From Ectobius pallidus (Eukaryota; Arthropoda; Insecta; Blattodea; Ectobiidae), in contig CAXKWD010000003.1 of the NCBI GenBank assembly GCA_964059195.1, forward strand, positions 22,054,606-22,118,605: DNA of 64,000 bases, read 5' to 3'. A program made the translations under genes and the position numbers. The notes beneath the pieces were generated by a model. That model was given only the letters and a program-made list of their open reading frames with translations, was not told the DNA's origin and ran no database searches. Below, piece by piece: positions 27,201 through 39,200 of this stretch; the first letter of the stretch is position 1, and each line of letters starts with the position of its first letter.

Positions 27201-30200
27201 CAATCCATTTTATACTATGTGTGAATTTACTGATTTTAATTTTTCTGTTACTGTTATGTAACCAAATCAGTGTACTTTTACTTGTTGACTTTGTCTATTG
27301 CAGTTGTACAACTGTTTAACGACAATAAAATTAATTGAATTGAATTGAATTGAATTGAATGAATATTATTCAATACGTAGACTACAGAAAAATATGTTGT
27401 GATACAAGAATACATGAAACAAAGGAACAGCATAATAAACAAAGTTTAATTTGACTGGTATAGTTAACCTTTTCAGAGCTGAATTTATATTAATATAATC
27501 ATTCATGAAATGATATCAGTGGTTTCTAAGTTTGAAATCAATGTTGAACATTTCAACGGAACAGCTGGTTTTCATGAATGGCATTCCAGAAAAGTGGATA
27601 AAATTCCTTACATTGTAACATAAAGCATTACTCTATTATTTTTATTTATCTGCTTTTATGGCTCTTTTCCGTGATGCATATGGTATACGTCAGTAGCAGC
27701 GAAAAGAAAACTAAACTCCATGGCGCTAGCTGCACATTGGAAAGCCCATTTCAATCTTCGGTATCTTATCTGATTTTTACGCGATAAATGCCCGGTTTCT
27801 ATAACCTCGTGAAATTCCTGTGGGTTAATTATCCATGAGCAAATTAGTTCTAGAATCACCCACAATGGTATAATGAGGAAGGCCTTGGAGTTGAACAGTT
27901 AATTTAATTCAGAAGGCTTTGATTCTCATTGTTTAAATTATTATTGATCTTACAAGAGGTTAAATTCTATCCAGCCATCCATAAAAGGACAAATTAACCC
28001 GACGATTTACCCTTGGAAAGGTCTAGCCCGAGTTTGCAGGAACATTTTGTCTGTCATTTTCATATTTACCCAAAGGACATTTATCTAGAAACTCGCCACA
28101 AGTGTATGTGATTGTTACCTTTAAATAATTTGAGTTTGTAAAAGTTATCCTTGTGTAAATTCTGTCCATTGGATAATTTAACCATAGGTATTTCGCGAGT
28201 TTACAGAAACCGGGCAAAAGAGATGTGAATAGCAGGGCAATCGCTCGCGAAAAAACTGATGGGCTATTTGAATTAAGCGAAGATTGACTTCAGTCATTAA
28301 CAGCCGTAAATCTGTGTGCTGATCTCCTACACCCCGAACGTGCCAGCTACCAGTTAACCCTACCGTCATCAATGGTAGATGACGCAGCAATTAGGCAGTA
28401 GACAGTAGGCTATGTCCCTTCATGGGATTTAGCAACGCAGAATTCTTATGATGTGTGTACAGTTTATAATGCCATACTATAGAAACAGTTGAATGCTGTT
28501 ATGTTAAGCTAGGACATACTTAGATGGGAACAAGAGTAGTCTTATTTATTTTAAGATCGAACTGAAATGTCAGAGCTGTGCGAAAGAAGTAAAGTCGTGA
28601 GTTTTGTAGGGTCAAAGATTATGAACCCAGTCCGTTGAAGCTTTAAGCATTAGAGAAGGAATTCCAATCTAAACAGTAAACTGGAAAGGGGCGGGGCAAT
28701 TTTAAAAGTTGTAATAATCTCTATTGCTTAGCCGTATTCTTTGTTTTATACTCTCCGGTCTCCCTATGGATGTTAATAATGCTTTAAATAAGTATGTTGT
28801 ACAGCTTTCAATCTCTTATATATTTAATTAAATACATAATATTTGCTCGTTATGCAATTTGTTTTGCGTTACAGTCTTATATAGTAATTTATGAATTTAT
28901 GATACAAGTTTTTGAATTGTAATAAAAATGAATGTGTAGTTTAGAAATGAGGCGAAGCGATGTTATATACGCGATATAAAAAAAATATGAACGTATATCA
29001 TACACTGTTTTTATACGATTGAACTAAATTTACAGTAAATTAATATTTAAACGTGCAATAACTAAATATTTCTAAATAGAGAGACAAGGTAACGATCATG
29101 GCTGTCAGAACCTATGATCGTCAGTTTTCGGTAGGTACCTAAAATGAATAACGGTCTTAAGAGGTAGCTTGATTTCTTCAGGCCTTTGTGCTTTGAAGGC
29201 ATTAACTACAATTGGCCAAATTGCAATTTTGTGCACTTTATACAAAATACCATTTTCCTATATGTTTTTTTCAAAATAAGGTATATTACAATTCCCATAG
29301 CAACGTTACCACAGGTAATCATTACGTGACGTATTTTCTGTGCAGTTCGATATCAGTATTTAAAATAGTTGTGGGCATATGTTTTAAACCGATATTTTTT
29401 GATAGTGGAATACTATTATGTGAATCCATTTAAACCTATATATATATATTCCCTTTGGACAGCAGAAAGTTTCATAATGAAATATAATACAACAAAGGAC
29501 ATCCCACTTGCACCCGTATGTACAGAAGAATACTTCACTAAAAACAGCCATCTAGGTCATCGGCAACTGAAGCATAAACATTCAGACATAAGACTTCTGC
29601 CACTATTATAGTCTGCTTCCAAGTTAGGAGTTACAAGGGCAGCTTCTTCTATAGAAGTCAACCAAAAGTAAAACTAAAATCTTTGCTTGAACAAAACGTA
29701 GAATTCTGATATCCTCCTAGCAAGTGATTAAAAGTTGTTAATGATTAACGCACTCTTATATTTCATATGTGTGCAGCTTAATCCTAGCAAATTTATTCAT
29801 ACAGAGTAAATTAAATTCTAGCGTCAGAACGAATGAAAACTGTTTTGCTCTTAGAGAATCATGATTTTATCTATGTAGTAGACTATTTAAGTTTGTTTTA
29901 AAAGAGTCACAATCTCAAGGCTACTCAAGTCATTGTATGCGGCCACCCAAACTCTAATGCTAATACAAGTGGGAAAGAATACGAAAGGTTTGATAAATTA
30001 TGTGCATAAAAATCTGACATTTTATAAAAGAGATTAGAAATTGTTCGTAAAGTGACTCAGTATAAACGGATCTTACGTTTGATGTTTAAATAGTATGAAA
30101 ATGAAAGCACGAAAGATGTTATACATATTTTCTAAGTCGAATGTGTACTATAAATTTGACATAATGACAGACAACTTAGAGTAGCCTGTTGTATTCATCC

Positions 30201-33200
30201 ATTAGGATCCAACATTTCCAAAGTAAAACTATACACATTATTGGATCATTTCTTAATAACACAAAGGAAGCTTCTTTCTTTTTTTAATTTGCATATATAG
30301 ATTATGCTCAAAATTAGCTTCAGACTCATGGCCATAATATGATAATATTCGGTTTTATATGCTATTAGCTTTGAAGCTTCAGTTATTACATTTTAACACA
30401 CCGAATTCTGTATGTAGGCTACATTTAAATGACGATGTGTATGTACATGGTCCAAAAATACGAGTCATACTATGCTTGTGACATTGCCACCTTCATGTGC
30501 AGTATGTCACAATCGAGGAGCCTTAACCTCCTGGAAACCCTACGGGTCTCCATGGCCCATACAGGGATCGCTTTAACCTTTACTATGCTTGTGAAGGATT
30601 TACGTTAATCTTTATTCAGCTTCTGACAATAACTATAACTAAGCAACATTATCAATAGCAGTTAATATTAAGGGTGTTACAGTCTTATGTCCATGTTTAG
30701 CCGTTACTTTAGTCTACCATTCACCAATAGGCCCCATACCCTGATAGTATGACTGACCTGGTTGTGATTGGTTGTGCCGTCCATTGGCAGTCAATAGCAG
30801 GTGGTCAATGTCAACATGGGGTGGGATGTGAGACACCCCTTGATACTGTTGTCCCAGTAGTCCTTGGTATGGTACTGTCTTTGCCCTGATTGAAATATGG
30901 CTTTTTGTGAAGTAGAGTGTGATAATGAACGGCTAAAAAACTAAACTCCATGGCGCTAGCTGCACATTGGAAAGCCCATTTCAATCTTCGGTATCTTATC
31001 TGATTTTTACGCGATAAATGCCCGGTTTCTATAATCTCGTGAAATTCCTGTGGGTTAATTATCCATGAGCAAATTAGTTCTAGAATCACCCACAATGGTA
31101 TAATGAGGAAGGCCTTGGAGTTGAACAGTTAATTTAATTCAGAAGGCTTTGATTCTCATTGTTTAAATTATTATTGATCTTACAAGAGGTTAAATTCTAT
31201 CCAGCCATCCATAAAAGGACAAATTAACCCGACGATTTACCCTTGGAAAGGTCTAGCCCGAGTTTGCAGGAACATTTTGTCTGTCATTTTCATATTTACC
31301 CAAAGGACATTTATCTAGAAACTCGCCACAAGTGTATGTGATTGTTACCTTTAAATAATTTGAGTTTGTAAAAGTTATCCTTGTGTAAATTCTGTCCATT
31401 GGATAATTTAACCATAGGTATTTCGCGAGTTTACAGAAACCGGGCAAAAGAGATGTGAATAGCAGGGCAATCGCTCGCGAAAAAACTGATGGGCTATTTG
31501 AATTAAGCGAAGATTGACTTCAGTCATTAACAGCCGTAAATCTGTGTGCTGATCTCCTACACCCCGAACGTGCCAGCTACCAGTTAACCCTACCGTCATC
31601 AATGGTAGATGACGCAGCAATTAGGCAGTAGACAGTAGGCTATGTCCCTTCATGGGATTTAGCAACGCAGAATTCTTATGATGTGTGTACAGTTTATAAT
31701 GCCATACTATAGAAACAGTTGAATGCTGTTATGTTAAGCTAGGACATACTTAGATGGGAACAAGAGTAGTCTTATTTATTTTAAGATCGAACTGAAATGT
31801 CAGAGCTGTGCGAAAGAAGTAAAGTCGTGAGTTTTGTAGGGTCAAAGATTATGAACCCAGTCCGTTGAAGCTTTAAGCATTAGAGAAGGAATTCCAATCT
31901 AAACAGTAAACTGGAAAGGGGCGGGGCAATTTTAAAAGTTGTAATAATCTCTATTGCTTAGCCGTATTCTTTGTTTTATACTCTCCGGTCTCCCTATGGA
32001 TGTTAATAATGCTTTAAATAAGTATGTTGTACAGCTTTCAATCTCTTATATATTTAATTAAATACATAATATTTGCTCGTTATGCAATTTGTTTTGCGTT
32101 ACAGTCTTATATAGTAATTTATGAATTTATGATACAAGTTTTTGAATTGTAATAAAAATGAATGTGTAGTTTAGAAATGAGGCGAAGCGATGTTATATAC
32201 GCGATATAAAAAAAATATGAACGTATATCATACACTGTTTTTATACGATTGAACTAAATTTACAGTAAATTAATATTTAAACGTGCAATAACTAAATATT
32301 TCTAAATAGAGAGACAAGGTAACGATCATGGCTGTCAGAACCTATGATCGTCAGTTTTCGGTAGGTACCTAAAATGAATAACGGTCTTAAGAGGTAGCTT
32401 GATTTCTTCAGGCCTTTGTGCTTTGAAGGCATTAACTACAATTGGCCAAATTGCAATTTTGTGCACTTTATACAAAATACCATTTTCCTATATGTTTTTT
32501 TCAAAATAAGGTATATTACAATTCCCATAGCAACGTTACCACAGGTAATCATTACGTGACGTATTTTCTGTGCAGTTCGATATCAGTATTTAAAATAGTT
32601 GTGGGCATATGTTTTAAACCGATATTTTTTGATAGTGGAATACTATTATGTGAATCCATTTAAACCTATATATATATATTCCCTTTGGACAGCAGAAAGT
32701 TTCATAATGAAATATAATACAACAAAGGACATCCCACTTGCACCCGTATGTACAGAAGAATACTTCACTAAAAACAGCCATCTAGGTCATCGGCAACTGA
32801 AGCATAAACATTCAGACATAAGACTTCTGCCACTATTATAGTCTGCTTCCAAGTTAGGAGTTACAAGGGCAGCTTCTTCTATAGAAGTCAACCAAAAGTA
32901 AAACTAAAATCTTTGCTTGAACAAAACGTAGAATTCTGATATCCTCCTAGCAAGTGATTAAAAGTTGTTAATGATTAACGCACTCTTATATTTCATATGT
33001 GTGCAGCTTAATCCTAGCAAATTTATTCATACAGAGTAAATTAAATTCTAGCGTCAGAACGAATGAAAACTGTTTTGCTCTTAGAGAATCATGATTTTAT
33101 CTATGTAGTAGACTATTTAAGTTTGTTTTAAAAGAGTCACAATCTCAAGGCTACTCAAGTCATTGTATGCGGCCACCCAAACTCTAATGCTAATACAAGT

Positions 33201-36200
33201 GGGAAAGAATACGAAAGGTTTGATAAATTATGTGCATAAAAATCTGACATTTTATAAAAGAGATTAGAAATTGTTCGTAAAGTGACTCAGTATAAACGGA
33301 TCTTACGTTTGATGTTTAAATAGTATGAAAATGAAAGCACGAAAGATGTTATACATATTTTCTAAGTCGAATGTGTACTATAAATTTGACATAATGACAG
33401 ACAACTTAGAGTAGCCTGTTGTATTCATCCATTAGGATCCAACATTTCCAAAGTAAAACTATACACATTATTGGATCATTTCTTAATAACACAAAGGAAG
33501 CTTCTTTCTTTTTTTAATTTGCATATATAGATTATGCTCAAAATTAGCTTCAGACTCATGGCCATAATATGATAATATTCGGTTTTATATGCTATTAGCT
33601 TTGAAGCTTCAGTTATTACATTTTAACACACCGAATTCTGTATGTAGGCTACATTTAAATGACGATGTGTATGTACATGGTCCAAAAATACGAGTCATAC
33701 TATGCTTGTGACATTGCCACCTTCATGTGCAGTATGTCACAATCGAGGAGCCTTAACCTCCTGGAAACCCTACGGGTCTCCATGGCCCATACAGGGATCG
33801 CTTTAACCTTTACTATGCTTGTGAAGGATTTACGTTAATCTTTATTCAGCTTCTGACAATAACTATAACTAAGCAACATTATCAATAGCAGTTAATATTA
33901 AGGGTGTTACAGTCTTATGTCCATGTTTAGCCGTTACTTTAGTCTACCATTCACCAATAGGCCCCATACCCTGATAGTATGACTGACCTGGTTGTGATTG
34001 GTTGTGCCGTCCATTGGCAGTCAATAGCAGGTGGTCAATGTCAACATGGGGTGGGATGTGAGACACCCCTTGATACTGTTGTCCCAGTAGTCCTTGGTAT
34101 GGTACTGTCTTTGCCCTGATTGAAATATGGCTTTTTGTGAAGTAGAGTGTGATAATGAACGGCTAAAAAACTAAACTCCATGGCGCTAGCTGCACATTGG
34201 AAAGCCCATTTCAATCTTCGGTATCTTATCTGATTTTTACGCGATAAATGCCCGGTTTCTATAATCTCGTGAAATTCCTGTGGGTTAATTATCCATGAGC
34301 AAATTAGTTCTAGAATCACCCACAATGGTATAATGAGGAAGGCCTTGGAGTTGAACAGTTAATTTAATTCAGAAGGCTTTGATTCTCATTGTTTAAATTA
34401 TTATTGATCTTACAAGAGGTTAAATTCTATCCAGCCATCCATAAAAGGACAAATTAACCCGACGATTTACCCTTGGAAAGGTCTAGCCCGAGTTTGCAGG
34501 AACATTTTGTCTGTCATTTTCATATTTACCCAAAGGACATTTATCTAGAAACTCGCCACAAGTGTATGTGATTGTTACCTTTAAATAATTTGAGTTTGTA
34601 AAAGTTATCCTTGTGTAAATTCTGTCCATTGGATAATTTAACCATAGGTATTTCGCGAGTTTACAGAAACCGGGCAAAAGAGATGTGAATAGCAGGGCAA
34701 TCGCTCGCGAAAAAACTGATGGGCTATTTGAATTAAGCGAAGATTGACTTCAGTCATTAACAGCCGTAAATCTGTGTGCTGATCTCCTACACCCCGAACG
34801 TGCCAGCTACCAGTTAACCCTACCGTCATCAATGGTAGATGACGCAGCAATTAGGCAGTAGACAGTAGGCTATGTCCCTTCATGGGATTTAGCAACGCAG
34901 AATTCTTATGATGTGTGTACAGTTTATAATGCCATACTATAGAAACAGTTGAATGCTGTTATGTTAAGCTAGGACATACTTAGATGGGAACAAGAGTAGT
35001 CTTATTTATTTTAAGATCGAACTGAAATGTCAGAGCTGTGCGAAAGAAGTAAAGTCGTGAGTTTTGTAGGGTCAAAGATTATGAACCCAGTCCGTTGAAG
35101 CTTTAAGCATTAGAGAAGGAATTCCAATCTAAACAGTAAACTGGAAAGGGGCGGGGCAATTTTAAAAGTTGTAATAATCTCTATTGCTTAGCCGTATTCT
35201 TTGTTTTATACTCTCCGGTCTCCCTATGGATGTTAATAATGCTTTAAATAAGTATGTTGTACAGCTTTCAATCTCTTATATATTTAATTAAATACATAAT
35301 ATTTGCTCGTTATGCAATTTGTTTTGCGTTACAGTCTTATATAGTAATTTATGAATTTATGATACAAGTTTTTGAATTGTAATAAAAATGAATGTGTAGT
35401 TTAGAAATGAGGCGAAGCGATGTTATATACGCGATATAAAAAAAATATGAACGTATATCATACACTGTTTTTATACGATTGAACTAAATTTACAGTAAAT
35501 TAATATTTAAACGTGCAATAACTAAATATTTCTAAATAGAGAGACAAGGTAACGATCATGGCTGTCAGAACCTATGATCGTCAGTTTTCGGTAGGTACCT
35601 AAAATGAATAACGGTCTTAAGAGGTAGCTTGATTTCTTCAGGCCTTTGTGCTTTGAAGGCATTAACTACAATTGGCCAAATTGCAATTTTGTGCACTTTA
35701 TACAAAATACCATTTTCCTATATGTTTTTTTCAAAATAAGGTATATTACAATTCCCATAGCAACGTTACCACAGGTAATCATTACGTGACGTATTTTCTG
35801 TGCAGTTCGATATCAGTATTTAAAATAGTTGTGGGCATATGTTTTAAACCGATATTTTTTGATAGTGGAATACTATTATGTGAATCCATTTAAACCTATA
35901 TATATATATTCCCTTTGGACAGCAGAAAGTTTCATAATGAAATATAATACAACAAAGGACATCCCACTTGCACCCGTATGTACAGAAGAATACTTCACTA
36001 AAAACAGCCATCTAGGTCATCGGCAACTGAAGCATAAACATTCAGACATAAGACTTCTGCCACTATTATAGTCTGCTTCCAAGTTAGGAGTTACAAGGGC
36101 AGCTTCTTCTATAGAAGTCAACCAAAAGTAAAACTAAAATCTTTGCTTGAACAAAACGTAGAATTCTGATATCCTCCTAGCAAATGATTAAAAGTTGTTA

Positions 36201-39200
36201 ATGATTAACGCACTCTTATATTTCATATGTGTGCAGCTTAATCCTAGCAAATTTATTCATACAGAGTAAATTAAATTCTAGCGTCAGAACGAATGAAAAC
36301 TGTTTTGCTCTTAGAGAATCATGATTTTATCTATGTAGTAGACTATTTAAGTTTGTTTTAAAAGAGTCACAATCTCAAGGCTACTCAAGTCATTGTATGC
36401 GGCCACCCAAACTCTAATGCTAATACAAGTGGGAAAGAATACGAAAGGTTTGATAAATTATGTGCACAAAAATCTGACATTTTATAAAAGAGATTAGAAA
36501 TTGTTCGTAAAGTGACTCAGTATAAACGGATCTTACGTTTGATGTTTAAATAGTATGAAAATGAAAGCACGAAAGATGTTATACATATTTTCTAAGTCGA
36601 ATGTGTACTATAAATTTGACATAATGACAGACAACTTAGAGTAGCCTGTTGTATTCATCCATTAGGATCCAACATTTCCAAAGTAAAACTATACACATTA
36701 TTGGATCATTTCTTAATAACACAAAGGAAGCTTCTTTCTTTTTTTAATTTGCATATATAGATTATGCTCAAAATTAGCTTCAGACTCATGGCCATAATAT
36801 GATAATATTCGGTTTTATATGCTATTAGCTTTGAAGCTTCAGTTATTACATTTTAACACACCGAATTCTGTATGTAGGCTACATTTAAATGACGATGTGT
36901 ATGTACATGGTCCAAAAATACGAGTCATACTATGCTTGTGACATTGCCACCTTCATGTGCAGTATGTCACAATCGAGGAGCCTTAACCTCCTGGAAACCC
37001 TACGGGTCTCCATGGCCCATACAGGGATCGCTTTACCTTTACTATGCTTGTGAAGGATTTACGTTAATCTTTATTCAGCTTCTGACAATAACTATAACTA
37101 AGCAACATTATCAATAGCAGTTAATATTAAGGGTGTTACAGTCTTATGTCCATGTTTAGCCGTTACTTTAGTCTACCATTCACCAATAGGCCCCATACCC
37201 TGATAGTATGACTGACCTGGTTGTGATTGGTTGTGCCGTCCATTGGCAGTCAATAGCAGGTGGTCAATGTCAACATGGGGTGGGATGTGAGACACCCCTT
37301 GATACTGTTGTCCCAGTAGTCCTTGGTATGGTACTGGCCCATCATTGTCGGGGTGTCTGCCAGGCTGGTTGGGGTACTGGTGAGGAAGTCGAGGGTCATT
37401 TGGATGAGGTGGTGGAATAAGACCCTGTTGATGGTATGGAATTTGGCCTGGTCGAGGAATTGGTTTCGGAACATAGCCTTGATGGTACTGTGGAGGTAGC
37501 CTTCCCGGGTGGATGTGTATTGGAATATCAGCGATATTCTCATGAACGGGTCTACTGTCTGGTCTGTTTTTATTATCCTCTTGTTGACCTTGTTGTTGTG
37601 GTGGTGGAGGACCTTCGTGCTGAAGAATGGTGTAATGCTGCGGAAGGATTCCCTGTCTTTGAAGGTGAGCTAAGATTTGCTCAAGGTGTGGGTCAGACGC
37701 GTCTAAATGTTGACCTGGAGGAGGTCGCTGAGGGCCCGCAGAGTTTGGCACAGCTTGGATATGATATATTTCCCCAGAATCAGGCCCCGGTTTTTGGTTA
37801 GGATGCACAAAATACTCTCCTGGATTCACATGATTCGGAATATTCTTTTCGTTTTGACCCTGAGGGTATCTATGTGATGGATTTTGATCGTGATGAGGCC
37901 TCTCTGGATGTTGTTTCTTCTGACCTGTTGGCTGATTAACCCAAATATTTGGTTCATCATAGTCTTCAATATTCTCATCCTCGTAGTCTGGAAGGAAAGG
38001 CGGTTTAACGTGATAGGGTGGATGCTTACCGTCTTCATTAGAGTGATTATGGGATTTATTGCTATAATGTTGTAAGCCTTGATGGACTGTATGGTTAATA
38101 TTTGGGACAAGGGTTGGCATGAAGTGATCTTCTATCTGATTTGGTTGATGAGGTATGTGGGTTGGAATTAAGTGCTCTTCTTCAAGATCAAGTGGCGGGT
38201 GATACGTCACAGGTTGGGGTTTCTTTGTTGCGGATTTGATACTGTCATTTTTGATTGAGTGCTGGTGTTTCATCGAGTGGTTTTTGTGCTCCTCTTCAAT
38301 TGGCTCCAGCAAGGGAAGTAAACCTTCGGGGAGGTAGTCTGGGTTTAATGGAAGGAAAGTGTGTCCAGGAGTTCCAGCCGGCTTTTTTAGTCCAGGAGGT
38401 TGTGAAGACACGCCATGCATTGCTGTTTTGTTTTCTGATTGTCTTTGTACTGTCGGTCGTTCGTGCATCATTGTCAGGTTAGTACCTGTAACGTGGAAAT
38501 TCATTACCTCTCAGCCATGATAACTATTAAGCAGGGGTGCCCACGGGGGGGGGGAGACGTAGGGTGTGTCATTGAAATTTCTGGGGGGTTGAAAATTGTA
38601 AAATTAGCATTTTATATGTTAAAAATAAAAGTGGTCAAGTTTTATAATTCAAAGGGTAATAAAATCCTTCTCAATTGTTTTTTAGAATATATTCTGTAAT
38701 CATTAGTTATCAGTTATGTATATTTCATGTAAAAGCAGCCTCATTATCATACTTTTTAAATTGACACTTATTTTTATTTTACAAATTCAGCTTAAAGTTA
38801 TCCTTGAGAAGTTTTATAATAGGCCCACTGTTATTCCACTATTTGTGAGGGGGTTGTGGTGATACGAAGTTGGGGGTTACTTTTTATGAAACTTGGGGGT
38901 GATTCATGAAGCTAGGGAATTGGGCACCCCTTTACTAAGTACTAAATTATAATTGTTTGATTGACATAATATATAATCTCTCTAAACTTATGAACTTAAG
39001 TTCTCATAGCACTCTGATATACCTTATGTAAGGGAAGTCAGTGATATGACCCAACAAAGACTTCGTAATTATTAGGGTTACAAATTTCTAACCGAGTATT
39101 TTGTCATTCTCCCCTTGCTCTCTGGTAATAAAAGTAATGGATAAATACATACTCATTGCAGATTAAATTATATATTATAAAAAGTGAAACAAATTGCCAG

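Noticed and set aside
27656..36071. Repeated short reading frames of 64 to 94 codons in each tandem copy
   Set aside because: They recur only because the DNA is repeated; no domain, no splice logic and no codon pattern that looks coding.
37436..37801. Plus-strand 121-codon frame over exon G
   Set aside because: Antisense shadow of a compositionally biased exon, like the plus-strand frame at 56270-56785 over exon A.
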